NCBI RefSeq assembly: GCF_000021685.1
Contig: NC_011961.1
Location: forward strand, 248,001 to 312,000
Length of the DNA stretch: 64,000 bases
Direction of reading: 5' to 3'
From: Thermomicrobium roseum DSM 5159
Lineage (GTDB): Bacteria; Chloroflexota; Chloroflexia; Thermomicrobiales; Thermomicrobiaceae
The notes under the pieces were generated by a model that saw nothing but the letters and a program-made list of their open reading frames with translations, was not told the DNA's origin and ran no database searches. A program made the translations under genes and the position numbers. Shown piece by piece: positions 1-8,638 of this stretch (positions are counted from its first letter, which is position 1; each line of letters begins with the position of its first letter).

Positions 1-3
1 CGC

Positions 4-1389
4 TCAGCCTCCCGCGAGCGCCTCGAGCATCGGCCGGAACTTCGCTTCGGCTTCCGCCCATTCGGCCACTGAATCGGAATCGGCGACGATGCCGCACCCA
101 GCGTAGAGTCGCGCCTGCTGGCTGCGCACCAGGCCGGAGCGCAGGCCGACGACGATCTCGCCGTCACCGCTCGCTTCGATCCAGCCGAGCGCACCGGCGT
201 ACCAGCCACGGGGAACCGGCTCGCGCTGGCGGATGAAAGCGAGCGCTGCCTCGCGCGGCGTCCCGCCGACGGCTGGCGTCGGGTGGAGGCGGGCCACGAC
301 GTCGAGCACACTGGCGCCATCGTGGAGGATGCCGCTGATCGGCGTGGCCAAGTGATGCACGTTGGCCATGGAAACGACCACTGGTTCTTCCGGGATGCTC
401 AGGCTGGTGCAGAGCGGGGCGAGCGCCGAGCGGATCGCCTCGACGACCAGCGCGTGCTCGTGGCGGTCCTTGTCGCTCCGGCGCAGTTCCTCGGCCGCGC
501 GGTGGTCCTGTTCCGGCGAGCTCGCGCGCGGGCGCGAGCCGGCCAGGGCGACGGTGGCGACGGTGCCGTGGGCGACCCGGGCGAGTCGCTCCGGGCTCGC
601 CCCCAGGAAGACGGTCTCGCCGATCCCGATGGCGAACACGGTGCAACTCGGATAGCGGGCCGCAAGCTCCCGCAGGGCCTGCTCGAGCGGGAAGGGGTCG
701 GCAGCCACCAGCTCGCGGGCGCGGGCCAGGACGACCTTGCGGAGATCGCCAGCAGCGATCGCGGCCAGCGCGTGCTGGATCATGCGCCGCCAGTCGTCCG
801 GTCGGACCAGTTCGTGCTGGACGACCGAGCGAGGAGCGGCCGATGGAGTCGGCAGCGAACTCGTCGGCCAGGTCAGGAGCGCGCGCGGTTCGCGCTCGCC
901 GGGGAACACAGCCGCTTGCACGGACCGGCAGGCGAGCGCCCCCTGTTGCCGGTAGAGCAGGCGCGGCAGGAGAAGCTGGCCCTGACCGAACGGCTGCCAC
1001 CAGGGATCGGGGCGCTCGTCCGCCGGATCGAAGGCGAGCCCGGCGACAGCCAGCGGTGGGAGCGGTCCCTCGGCCAGCGCGTCCTGAGCCAGTGCCCGCC
1101 AGGCAGCGGCGAGGCGAGCTGGCAGGGGGAGACTCGGGCTCGTCACCGACTGGAGCGGCAGGCGCTGGCCGGCCAGCCCAACCAGCGCCTCCTCTCGTTC
1201 GGGGACGAGCCAGAGGACGCGCGGGAGGTGGCTGGCCGCGCGGGCGAAGAGCGCGATCGGGTCGACCGGTTCGCAGTGCTCCGCGCAGCTCAGGATCACT
1301 GGGCGATCGTGCGCGCGGGCCTGCCGCTCGGCCAGCGGCCAGAGTTCCTGGAGGGTAGCCTGGGGAGCATCGAGCACTCGGCAGCTCAT
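4..1389 (-). CDS. menF: Isochorismate synthase
   Basis: Isochorismate synthase of the MenF/EntC chorismate-binding family converts chorismate to isochorismate, the first committed step of menaquinone synthesis. The 461-residue protein ends inside the window. Family signatures visible are KVVLAR (about 218-223), GASPERLARV (263-272), the KDRHEH segment (307-312), LHPTPAVGGTP (368-378) and the C-terminal GLRSGLV stretch. An open frame continues upstream, but the ATG at 1389 overlaps the stop of the TetR gene as ATGA, the normal form of translational coupling, so I start there. It is the second gene of a two-gene unit behind the TetR regulator. The rest of the pathway (menB, A, C, E) lies about 38 kb away. 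MenF is preferred over a siderophore or salicylate role because the other men genes are in the window and no siderophore genes are seen. Confidence 0.9.
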   Translation of the reverse strand: MSCRVLDAPQATLQELWPLAERQARAHDRPVILSCAEHCEPVDPIALFARAASHLPRVLWLVPEREEALVGLAGQRLPLQSVTSPSLPLPARLAAAWRALAQDALAEGPLPPLAVAGLAFDPADERPDPWWQPFGQGQLLLPRLLYRQQGALACRSVQAAVFPGEREPRALLTWPTSSLPTPSAAPRSVVQHELVRPDDWRRMIQHALAAIAAGDLRKVVLARARELVAADPFPLEQALRELAARYPSCTVFAIGIGETVFLGASPERLARVAHGTVATVALAGSRPRASSPEQDHRAAEELRRSDKDRHEHALVVEAIRSALAPLCTSLSIPEEPVVVSMANVHHLATPISGILHDGASVLDVVARLHPTPAVGGTPREAALAFIRQREPVPRGWYAGALGWIEASGDGEIVVGLRSGLVRSQQARLYAGCGIVADSDSVAEWAEAEAKFRPMLEALAGG

Positions 1390-2036
1390 AGGGTTCCATC
1401 CTCGTCCAGCGAGCGGTCGGGGAGGCCGACCAGGCGACGGAGCAGGCGGCGGAGTTCCGGGGCGGCTTCGGCGAGATCGGCCGGCGAGCCGGACAACAGC
1501 CACTGGGTGACGACCTCGTAGATGGCTCCGAAACAGGCGGTGGCCGCCAGCTGCGGATCGAGCGGGCCGATCAGGCCATCCTCTCGAGCACGCGCGAGCT
1601 CGCTGGCGATCAGGGCGGCGAAGCGGCGTCGGATCGCCAGGAGTGCCTCCTGGATGGCTGGTCCGGCCGCCAGCGCCTCGACGAGAAAGAGCCGGGCCAG
1701 GTCGCGGTGGGACGCGAAGAGGCGGAGGACGACGTCGAGCGCGGCGTCCAGCTTGCCGGCGGGGTCGGGGGTCCGCTCGAGCGCCAGTTGCGTTCGCTGC
1801 AGGAGGAGCGCGGCACTCCGCTCGAGCAGGGCCAGGAAGAGGGCTTCCTTCCCGGGGAAGTGGAAGTAGACGCCACCCTTGGAAGTGGCGGCCGCCTCGG
1901 CCACCTCGTCCATGGTGGCCTCGCGGTAGCCGCGGCGAGTGAAGACAGCCAGGGCGGCATCGAGGATCCGCTCGCGCCGCTCGCGTGCCCGCGGCTGGAG
2001 CACCTGGCTGGTGGGCTGGTTGGTCAGCTGTGCCAT
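1386..2036 (-). CDS. TetR/AcrR-family transcriptional regulator
   Basis: A 216-residue one-component repressor. The N-terminal helix-turn-helix is clear at about residues 22-62 (RERILDAALAVFTRRGY, then the recognition segment ending KGGVYFHF). The remaining roughly 150 helical residues form the ligand-binding and dimerisation domain, whose ligand cannot be predicted. The ATG at 2036 has a GGGAGG ribosome site 7 bases upstream. The gene overlaps menF by four bases and is transcribed first, so both probably share one promoter. A near-perfect 26-bp palindrome sits between the -10 box and the start codon, which suggests autorepression and hence control of menF. Whether it senses a quinone-pathway compound or something unrelated is open. 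Confidence 0.88.
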   Translation of the reverse strand: MAQLTNQPTSQVLQPRARERRERILDAALAVFTRRGYREATMDEVAEAAATSKGGVYFHFPGKEALFLALLERSAALLLQRTQLALERTPDPAGKLDAALDVVLRLFASHRDLARLFLVEALAAGPAIQEALLAIRRRFAALIASELARAREDGLIGPLDPQLAATACFGAIYEVVTQWLLSGSPADLAEAAPELRRLLRRLVGLPDRSLDEDGTL

Positions 2037-2048
2037 GGCGGCCTCCCG

Positions 2049-2074
2049 AATCCGACCGACGCGTCAGTCGGATT
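2049..2074. promoter_or_regulatory. Probable TetR operator palindrome
   Basis: A 26-base near-perfect palindrome: outer arms AATCCGAC and GTCGGATT, inner palindrome GACGCGTC, with one mismatched pair (the c and a flanking the inner part). It lies 13-38 bases upstream of the TetR start codon, just downstream of the -10 box, a classic position for an autoregulatory operator. Assignment to this TetR protein is inferred from position. Confidence 0.75.
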
Positions 2075-2075
2075 C

Positions 2076-2084
2076 AGTGTAGCA
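2076..2084 (-). promoter_or_regulatory. Extended -10 promoter for the TetR-menF unit
   Basis: On the minus strand the sequence reads TGC TACACT, an extended -10 element, immediately upstream of the 26-bp palindrome. No convincing -35 hexamer is seen 17 bases further upstream, which fits extended -10 promoters. Confidence 0.55.
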
Positions 2085-2727
2085 CGGCTGGTCGGTGCGC
2101 TGCCGGGGTTGCTGCCCTGCGCGAGCGGCGCAGAGCCAGTTCGTCCGCGTTGGGCCAACGGAGGGAAGCTGCTGCGGAGCCTGGGCGGACAACGGTGCAG
2201 CCTCGCTCGGGCGGGTGGCGGCGATCGACTCCACAACGGCCGGAGCGGGCCTGGGAAACAGGTGCGTGCGGGAGCAAGCGGTGCCGGGTCAGCACGGAGC
2301 GCTCGTCGCTGGTGTGCGGGGCGAGTGACACGTCGCAAGCGAGGCGCTTGGCCGCTGCGTGGGGTGGGGTACCGAGCGGGGAGGGAGCGGAAGCCGGGTG
2401 GCGCGGGCCGAAGCGCGGTAGAGGAGACCTCAGAGGGGGTATGCCGGTTCATGGGCGGTGTGCTCCCTGGGGTGGGGAGGTACCGCTGCGAGAAGGTAGA
2501 GGCGGCGGTGCGAGCGACCGGGCTGTCGCGCATACCGCTGGTTCCGGTAGCCCTTCGCTCTCGTTGACACCCGCGCTCGCTGCGCCGGGAGCAAGACCCG
2601 CTGTGTCGCCTATGGGCAAGGGGTCTGGAGAGAGAGTTGGAGATGGCGGCGGAGGTTCGCGACGGTCGTTCCCGCTTACCCTGGCGGCCCGGCAGGCGGA
2701 GAGCTGGTGGAGGGCCGAGCGCGCTGG
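2085..2727. other. Gene-free interval
   Basis: About 640 bases between the divergently oriented TetR promoter and the end of the GDPD gene. Open frames cross it on both strands, but none has a ribosome site, family signature or sensible start. I see no tRNA, riboswitch or terminator in it. Confidence 0.5.
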
Positions 2728-3594
2728 TCAGGGAGTGACGGGGCGGGCGGTCGCGGTGGCGCTGGCGGCGCGCGTCAGGGCGTGTCGGGTCGCTTCCGGG
2801 TAATCGGTGATGATGCCGTCGACGCCGAGCGCGACCAGTTCGATGGCCCGGTCGGGGACATCGACCGTCCAGACGTTCACCGGCACGCCGGCCTCATGCG
2901 CGGCGGCGATGACGGCGGCGCCGTGCTGGTCGAAGCCGACGTCCATCGGGTGGAAGGCGTCGTACCCGCGCTCGAGCGTGCCGCGCAGCTGCTCGGGCAA
3001 AGGGGCGAGCGGTAGCGTGCAGAGGGCGACCGCCAGCTCGGGGTCGAGTCGGCGGACGGTATCGAGCACGGCAGCATCGAAGGAAGAGACGAGCAGACGC
3101 GCGCGCAGGTCGGGTCGCTGGCGTACCAAGGCGACGACGCGCTCGGCGATCGCCTGGCCGCGCTGGCGATCGGCGGGGTCCCAGGGAGCCGACTTGATCT
3201 CGGCGTTGATGACCACGTGGTTCGGCAGAGCGGCGAGCAGTTCCTCAAAGGTCGGAATGCGCAGCCCCAGGCCGCGGAAGGGGTAGCTCGCCCCGCGATC
3301 GGTGGTGAAGGTATAGCCAGCGTCGAGCAGGCGCAGCTCGGCCAGCGTGTGCTCGTGGACGAGGCCGTGTCCGTTGGTGGTGCGCTGGACCGAGGCATCG
3401 TGGCAGATGACGACGTGCCCATCGCGCGTGAGGCGGAGGTCGCACTCGATCCCGTGTGCCCCTTGCTCGACGGCCAGGATGAAAGCGGTCAGCGTGTTCT
3501 CCGGTGCCAGGCCGGAGGCGCCCCGGTGGGCGATGACCCAGGGACGGGCAGGCCAGTGCCGGAACAGTTCGTGCCGCAACTCGGTGCTCTGCAT
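2728..3594 (-). CDS. Glycerophosphodiester phosphodiesterase
   Basis: Cytoplasmic GDPD-family enzyme (UgpQ type) that hydrolyses glycerophosphodiesters to sn-glycerol-3-phosphate and an alcohol. The 288-residue protein has the diagnostic HRGASGLAPENT (23-34), the metal-binding IECDLRLTRDGHVVICHD (49-66, with E50, D52 and catalytic H65) and a late NVWTVD strand followed by GVDGIITDYPE. The frame stays open far upstream, but the ATG at 3594 is fixed by an AAAGGAG ribosome site and is the first start giving a normal-length enzyme. There is no signal peptide. It is divergent from a Ugp-like ABC transporter, so the two probably scavenge phosphodiester or glycerol-phosphate. ugpQ is a reasonable name but not proven. 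Confidence 0.9.
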   Translation of the reverse strand: MQSTELRHELFRHWPARPWVIAHRGASGLAPENTLTAFILAVEQGAHGIECDLRLTRDGHVVICHDASVQRTTNGHGLVHEHTLAELRLLDAGYTFTTDRGASYPFRGLGLRIPTFEELLAALPNHVVINAEIKSAPWDPADRQRGQAIAERVVALVRQRPDLRARLLVSSFDAAVLDTVRRLDPELAVALCTLPLAPLPEQLRGTLERGYDAFHPMDVGFDQHGAAVIAAAHEAGVPVNVWTVDVPDRAIELVALGVDGIITDYPEATRHALTRAASATATARPVTP

Positions 3595-3744
3595 CGTCTT
3601 GCTCCTTTCCTTCCAGCTTCCCCCTTTTCGCTGACATTGTCGAGCAGATCGACGTGCGAGTCGTGACCGAACGATTGCGATAGCCGGCTGCGTGGCGGGC
3701 AGACGGCCTGCCGGTAACCGAACCGCAACATCTCGGGGGGAGGC

Positions 3745-4743
3745 ATGCCGTATCAATCGCACGGACCGAACGCGGGGGACGGTCGGGAGCGAGCGATGAA
3801 GGTGCTGGAACGGACCGAGGCAGCGACACGAGTACGGCCGCTCGCCGGGGAGAGGCTGGAGCGGTTGCGCCAGGCGATCGATGAGTGGCCGCTCTTCTGG
3901 CTGCTCGTCGCGCCCAACTTGATCCTCTTGGTCGTCTTCACCTACTGGCCGCTCGTCTACAACGCTTACCTGAGCCTGATGCAGTGGGACCTGATCAGTC
4001 CCGTCAAGATCTTCGTCGGGCTCGAGAACTACCGGTTCCTGCTCGAAGACAGCGAGTTTCGCGAAGTCGTGCGCAATACCGTCGTCTTCACGCTGGGCAC
4101 GGTGGGCGGGACGATGCTGCTCGGGTTGGCGTTCGCCCTGGTGCTCGATCAGCCATTGCGTGGGCTGGCGCTGGCGCGCGGCGTCGTCTTCGCGCCGTAC
4201 GTGCTGAGCGGTGCGGCGGTGGCCGTCTTCTGGGTCAACATGCTCAACCCGCGCTTCGGCCTGGTGGCGCAGGTGGCGAGCTGGCTGGGGACGGTGTCGC
4301 CGGACTGGCTCAATCACCCGCGCCTGGCTATGGTCGCGGTCATCCTGGTCTACGTCTGGAAGAACGTCGGCTTCAGCACGATCGTCTACCTGGCCGGTTT
4401 GCAGCGGATTCCCCAGGAGCTGTACGAAGCGGCAACGGTCGACGGGGCAGGGGTGTGGCAGCGCTTCCGCTCGATCACGCTGCCGCAATTGGGGCCGATC
4501 ACGCTGTTTCTCCTGGTCGTCTCGACGATCGCCTCGTTCCAGGCCTTCGATCTGATCCGGGTCCTGACCGATGGTGGGCCAGTCAACGCGACGACGACGC
4601 TGCTCTTCTACATCTGGGAGCAGGGGTTCGTCGCCTTCAATGCCGGGCGGGCAGCGGCTGCGGCGGTGGTGCTGTTCGCCCTGTTGGCGGTGATCAGCTG
4701 GCTGCAGGTGCGGCTCGGCGAGCGGAGGGTCTCCTATGACTGA
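3745..4743 (+). CDS. ugpA: ABC transporter permease, UgpA/MalF type
   Basis: Inner-membrane permease subunit of a carbohydrate-type ABC importer, here probably for glycerol-3-phosphate or its diesters. The 332-residue protein has about six membrane segments starting near residue 49 (WLLVAPNLILLVVFTYWPLVY). The cytoplasmic EAA loop that docks the ATPase reads EAATVDGAGVWQRFRSITLP (about 229-248). A GGGGGGAGG ribosome site precedes the ATG at 3745; an alternative ATG at 3796 would remove 17 residues. It overlaps the second permease by eight bases, and a binding protein follows. No ATPase gene is present in the cluster, so an ATPase encoded elsewhere must energise it. Symbol by similarity to the UgpABE arrangement. 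Confidence 0.82.
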   Translation: MPYQSHGPNAGDGRERAMKVLERTEAATRVRPLAGERLERLRQAIDEWPLFWLLVAPNLILLVVFTYWPLVYNAYLSLMQWDLISPVKIFVGLENYRFLLEDSEFREVVRNTVVFTLGTVGGTMLLGLAFALVLDQPLRGLALARGVVFAPYVLSGAAVAVFWVNMLNPRFGLVAQVASWLGTVSPDWLNHPRLAMVAVILVYVWKNVGFSTIVYLAGLQRIPQELYEAATVDGAGVWQRFRSITLPQLGPITLFLLVVSTIASFQAFDLIRVLTDGGPVNATTTLLFYIWEQGFVAFNAGRAAAAAVVLFALLAVISWLQVRLGERRVSYD

Positions 4744-5578
4744 ACGGCGCAACTGGCGACGAGCGATCGCGACCGGCCTGCGCGGCCTACTGGTGGGGCT
4801 GGTCGTGGTGATCATGGGATTGCCGCTCTACTGGGTGGCGACGGGAGCACTCAAGACGAACCAGGAGATCTACACCTTCCCACCGGTCTGGATACCGCGC
4901 CAGCCACAGTGGGGGAATTTCGTCGAGGCCTGGCAGGCGGTTCCCTTCGGGCGGTTCTTCGTCAACAGCATCGTGACCACGCTCGGGGCCGTGGCGCTCG
5001 AACTCCTCTTCGCGCTCCTCTCCGCTTATGCGCTCGTCTTCGTCCGCTCGCGGGGAAAGGGGCTGGTCTTCGCCGTGGTGATCGCAGCGTTGCTCGTCCC
5101 CGGAACCGTGACGCTGCTCCCCAACTACCTCACGGTGGCGCGCCTGGGGTGGATCAATACCTATCAGGGGCTGATCATCCCGGTCGCCGCTGTCGCCTTC
5201 GGTGTCTTCCTGTTCCGGCAACACTTCCTGACCCTCCCGCGCGATCTCCTCGATGCGGCGAGGCTGGACGGCTGCGGGCATCTCGGGCTCCTGCGTCATG
5301 TCGTGGTGCCGCTCTCGCAGCCGGTGATCGTGACCTTTCTGGTGATCTACCTGGTGGCGCACTGGAACGACTTCCTCTGGCCGCTGGTCGTGACCAACCG
5401 ACTGGAGTGGCGCACGGTGCCGGTCGGCGTGGCTTATCTCTACCAGGTCGAGGGCGTGCAGAACTGGGGTCCCATCTTGGCCGGCACGGTGATGGCGCTG
5501 GTACCGATGCTCCTCGTCTACGTGGTGGCGCAGCGCTGGATCGTCAAGGGGATCGGAGGTGGCGCGTTGAAAGGCTGA
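4736..5578 (+). CDS. ugpE: ABC transporter permease, UgpE/MalG type
   Basis: Second membrane permease of the importer, 280 residues with about six transmembrane segments. It begins with a short basic N-terminus and the typical first segment (GLLVGLVVVIMGLPLYWVATGALK). The EAA loop is DAARLDGCGHLGLLRHVVVPL (about 172-192). The ATG at 4736 lies inside the end of the upstream permease gene (eight-base overlap), indicating coupled translation. The pair forms the heterodimeric channel. Substrate assignment depends on the linked binding protein and the divergent phosphodiesterase. Confidence 0.82.
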   Translation: MTERRNWRRAIATGLRGLLVGLVVVIMGLPLYWVATGALKTNQEIYTFPPVWIPRQPQWGNFVEAWQAVPFGRFFVNSIVTTLGAVALELLFALLSAYALVFVRSRGKGLVFAVVIAALLVPGTVTLLPNYLTVARLGWINTYQGLIIPVAAVAFGVFLFRQHFLTLPRDLLDAARLDGCGHLGLLRHVVVPLSQPVIVTFLVIYLVAHWNDFLWPLVVTNRLEWRTVPVGVAYLYQVEGVQNWGPILAGTVMALVPMLLVYVVAQRWIVKGIGGGALKG

Positions 5579-5636
5579 CGCGCGGAGCGATCGATTCGAC
5601 GCGGCGAGGTCGGAGACGGAATGGAGGAGGACAACG

Positions 5637-7067
5637 ATGAACAAGAGCTTGACGCGACGGCGACTGCTCGTGGCGCTGGGCGGACTTTCGAGCGCGGCAT
5701 TGCTGGCGGCGTGCGGCGGGACGGAGGCGACACCGACACCGGCGCCGGCGGCAGGCAGCGCAGCCCAGGCGAGCCCGACACCTGCTGCAGCCGCAGCCAG
5801 CCCGACACCAGCGGCGGCGAGCCCGACTGCGCCGGCGGTGGTCACGTCGCCCGGCTCGACGGTGAAAGTCGTCTACTGGGGCTCGTTCAGCGGCAATCTC
5901 GGCGAGGCCGAGCAGGGAATGGTCAAGCGGTTCAACGAGTCCCAGAAGGACGTGGTCGTCGATTACCAGTACCAGGGGAATTACGAGGAAACGGCGCAGA
6001 AGCTGACCCAAGCGCTCGCGGCCGGGACCACGCCGGACATCGTGCTCCTCTCCGATGTGTGGTGGTTCAAGTTCTATCTCAACGACGTGCTGCTCCCGCT
6101 CGACGACCTCTTCGCGGCCAACAAGATCGACACCAAGGACTACGTCGATCCATTGATCGAGGAAGGGACGCGCAAGGGAGTCGTCTACTGGGTGCCGTTC
6201 GCGCGTTCGACGCCGCTCTTCTACTACAACAAGCAGGTCTGGCAGGAGGCCGGACTGCCGGACCGCGGTCCCCAGACCTGGGCCGAGTTCCTGGAGTGGG
6301 TACCCAAGTTGCTCAAGAAAGAAGGAGACAAGACGACGCGCTACGCTTTCGCGCACCCGAGTGCCGCCTCCTACATCGCCTGGCTGTTCCAGCCGGTGGT
6401 GTGGCAGCACGGCGGGCGCTACTCCGACCCGGACTTCACCATCCGCATCCAGGAGGACCCCGCGGTCGAGGCCGGTCGGCTGTACCTGGCATCGGTGCGG
6501 GACGGTTGGGCGGTACCGACCAAGGACATCGTGGCCGACTTCACGAACGGTGCGGCGGCTGCCATGATGGCCTCGACTGCTTCACTGCGCGGCATCCTCA
6601 AGACCGCCACGTTCCCGGTCGGGACCGCCTTCCTGCCGGAGGGACCCAAGGGCTTCGGCTGCTGCACCGGTGGGTCCGGCCTGGCGATCCTCAAGAACAA
6701 GCCGAAGGAGATTCAGGAAGCGGCCTTCAAATACCTGGCCTTCGCGACCGATCCGGAGAACACCATGTGGTGGTCGCAGAATACCGGTTACATGCCGGTG
6801 CGCAAGTCGGCGATTGCCAGCCAGGAGATGCAGAATTTCTACAAGGAGAACCCGAACTTCAAGACTGCGGTCGAGCAGCTGCCCAAGACGCGGCCGCAAG
6901 ATGCAGCGCGCGTCTGGATCCCGAACGGCGACCAGATCATCGGCAAGGGACTCGAGCGGGTGACCGTGCAGCAGGAGGATCCGGCTGGCGTGTTCGCCGA
7001 TGTGGCCAAGACGCTCGAGCGCGAGGCCAAGCCGGTGGTCGAGCAGCTGAAGCGCCGCGAGGGATGA
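5637..7067 (+). CDS. ugpB: Extracellular solute-binding lipoprotein, UgpB type
   Basis: Substrate-binding protein (family 1, UgpB/MalE fold) of the preceding permeases. The 476-residue precursor has a twin-arginine-like signal (TRRRLLVALGG, 6-16) ending in a lipobox LLAAC with acceptor Cys26. A Thr/Pro/Ala-rich spacer follows to about residue 75, then the binding domain from VVYWGSFSG. The motif FARSTPLFYYNKQVWQEAGLP closely resembles the corresponding stretch of enteric UgpB as I remember it, favouring glycerol-3-phosphate over sugars. The ATG at 5637 has a strong GGAGGAGG site six bases upstream. A good intrinsic terminator follows at 7100, closing the operon. Confidence 0.82.
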   Translation: MNKSLTRRRLLVALGGLSSAALLAACGGTEATPTPAPAAGSAAQASPTPAAAAASPTPAAASPTAPAVVTSPGSTVKVVYWGSFSGNLGEAEQGMVKRFNESQKDVVVDYQYQGNYEETAQKLTQALAAGTTPDIVLLSDVWWFKFYLNDVLLPLDDLFAANKIDTKDYVDPLIEEGTRKGVVYWVPFARSTPLFYYNKQVWQEAGLPDRGPQTWAEFLEWVPKLLKKEGDKTTRYAFAHPSAASYIAWLFQPVVWQHGGRYSDPDFTIRIQEDPAVEAGRLYLASVRDGWAVPTKDIVADFTNGAAAAMMASTASLRGILKTATFPVGTAFLPEGPKGFGCCTGGSGLAILKNKPKEIQEAAFKYLAFATDPENTMWWSQNTGYMPVRKSAIASQEMQNFYKENPNFKTAVEQLPKTRPQDAARVWIPNGDQIIGKGLERVTVQQEDPAGVFADVAKTLEREAKPVVEQLKRREG

Positions 7068-7099
7068 CGGTTCGCGAGCCGGAGATCGCCCCATCCGGA

Positions 7100-7135
7100 A
7101 CCTGGGCTCCCGCTCCGGCGGGGCCCAGGTCTTTT
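7100..7135 (+). terminator. Rho-independent terminator of the ugp operon
   Basis: Arms ACCTGGGC and GCCCAGGT, extended by an inner CCCGC/GCGGG stem with one bulged base and a four-base loop, followed by CTTTT. It begins 32 bases after the ugpB stop. Confidence 0.88.
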
Positions 7136-7476
7136 CCGTTCGTTTGTCGGTCGTGCGCGGCGCGCTGGCTGCCAGGGTGGTACGAGCAGAAGCGCTGGAC
7201 GGTTCTGCTCCGGCTGCGTCGGGGCTGCGCGGTGTCAGGAGAAGCAGAAGCCGAGTGAATCGGTGCCTGCTGTCCGGTGAGAGACGAGCTCGGGAGAGAC
7301 GCTTCGTTGGCGAGAGCGGCAGCGCGCGACCGGCCGCAGGTGTCCGGTTGGGCGTGGCCAGCGCGGACTCACTGGCCGTTCGGCCCGGCAAGAGGTCGTG
7401 CAGGTCTGGGTGCCCGCCGGAGCGGGCGCGATGCCGCACAGTGGGTACTGGAGATCGGCTGGTGAGGACCGAGCGA
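7136..7476. other. Gene-free interval
   Basis: Between the ugp terminator and the NUDIX gene stop. The only structure noted is a six-base stem GCCCGC/GCGGGC at 7412-7427 without a T-run on either strand. No supported gene. Confidence 0.45.
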
Positions 7477-7992
7477 TCAGGCCCAGGCGATGGCGACAAC
7501 GCGCCCCTGCTCGTCGCAGCGGGCGATGCCCAACTTGACCGGCTCGCTTGCGGCTGGATCGCGGGCGCGATCGGCGACGAGGTGCGGCAAGACCAGGCGC
7601 GCGTTGTCGACGAGCGGGAGCGCGGGAAGATCGGTCGGGGCGACCCAGTGGAGCGTCCCCTCCCGACTCGCCGAGATTGTCAGGGGGCTGGCGAGTTCGC
7701 CGGTGAAGTAGAGGAGCAGTTCCAGTTCGGCGCTCGCCGGACGGTGCTGCAGGAGGACGCGGCGCAGGACGAGCGAGGGTACGTCGTGGAGCGGTATTCC
7801 GGTCTCTTCAGCGAGTTCTCGGCGAGCGGCGCTGGCCAAGTCAGCCAGCTCGGTCGGCTCGACGCGTCCCCCGAGACCGGTCCAGAGATCGGGGAAACGA
7901 TGGCGCTGGGTATGGCGGTGGAGGAGCAGACACCGCTCACCGGCGAAGAGGAGCGTCACCGTGAAGACTGCCAGCGCGTTCGGGGCAGTCAT
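7477..7992 (-). CDS. NUDIX hydrolase
   Basis: A 171-residue NUDIX-fold pyrophosphohydrolase of the MutT/8-oxo-dGTPase-like size class. The NUDIX box spans about residues 41-66: GGRVEPTE, then the REL-AEETG core (58-65) carrying the metal-binding glutamates. The spacing between the first Glu and RE is two residues longer than the strict consensus, so the helix start may be shifted or elongated. The N-terminal strand (NALAVFTVTLLFAGERCLLLHRH) and LWTGLGG are typical. It follows a small hypothetical gene by four bases on the same strand. The substrate (damaged nucleotide, ADP-ribose or other) cannot be told from sequence. Confidence 0.85.
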   Translation of the reverse strand: MTAPNALAVFTVTLLFAGERCLLLHRHTQRHRFPDLWTGLGGRVEPTELADLASAARRELAEETGIPLHDVPSLVLRRVLLQHRPASAELELLLYFTGELASPLTISASREGTLHWVAPTDLPALPLVDNARLVLPHLVADRARDPAASEPVKLGIARCDEQGRVVAIAWA

Positions 7993-7996
7993 CGTC

Positions 7997-8392
7997 TCAA
8001 CAGGTGGGGCCGGGCGGGAACGAGCTGCCGGACTCGGCGAAGGGGTCCCAGCGCAGCGCCTCGTCGACTGAATCGAACCAGGTGATGGCTGCGCTGTTGA
8101 CCACGGCGATCACCGAGTCGCCCTGGAAGAAGTACCGGAAGTAACCGGGCTCGATCGCCTGGACGCCGGGCGCGCCGCGGAGGAGCTCGATGAGCTCCGG
8201 CTCGTCGGGGGTGGCGACGAGTGTCTGATCGGCGGCGCAATCGGCGTAACGATTGGTCGCCAGATAGGTCAGGCCGGGAATCGGCGGGAGCGGCTCGCTA
8301 TGCTCGACGATCCAGTACAAGGGTGGCTCGGTCAGCCAGCCCAGATCCTCGTCCGGTGGTGTGCCGTCCCAGGTTTCGATTTCGCTCGTCAT
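7997..8392 (-). CDS. Conserved-looking hypothetical protein
   Basis: A 131-residue soluble acidic protein that I do not recognise. The chosen start is the ATG at 8392 (MTSEIETWDG); the frame continues upstream to 8467, but those residues are Arg/Gly-rich and look non-coding. The ribosome site is weak (GGGA). The protein has no signal peptide or membrane segment and is rich in Trp, Phe, Tyr and Pro, with a C-terminal PPGPTC. It sits four bases upstream of the NUDIX gene, so the two are probably co-transcribed. The coding call rests on that spacing and on plausible, non-repetitive composition. Confidence 0.6.
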   Translation of the reverse strand: MTSEIETWDGTPPDEDLGWLTEPPLYWIVEHSEPLPPIPGLTYLATNRYADCAADQTLVATPDEPELIELLRGAPGVQAIEPGYFRYFFQGDSVIAVVNSAAITWFDSVDEALRWDPFAESGSSFPPGPTC

Positions 8393-8638
8393 CCGCACCG
8401 TCCCGTCGCGTCGATCGCCGCGTGGGCCTAGTCTGCCTGAGCATAGCACTCTGGTCGCTCCCTGCAAAGAGGGAGGATCGGACGCAGTACCCAGGACTCT
8501 CGGACCGGATCGAGCCGCCCGTGCTGAAACGGTCGCTCGGCCAACCCACTCGTCAGGAAGCGAGGCGATGGGAAGGGTGATCAGCGGGGCCGCCCCGCAG
8601 GCGTCGCCGCTGTGCTGCCCGTTCCCGAGCTGGCTCGA

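Noticed and set aside
3595..4815. N-terminal extension of the GDPD frame
   Set aside because: Overlaps ugpA on the other strand, low-complexity composition; the ATG at 3594 has a strong ribosome site.
5715..5850. Thr/Pro/Ala codon repeats in lipoprotein linkers (also near 55980 and 62170) as DNA repeats
   Set aside because: They are protein linkers with degenerate codons, not tandem DNA repeats or CRISPR.
7412..7427. Stem GCCCGC/GCGGGC downstream of the NUDIX gene as a terminator
   Set aside because: No T-run on either strand; such short GC stems are frequent by chance here.
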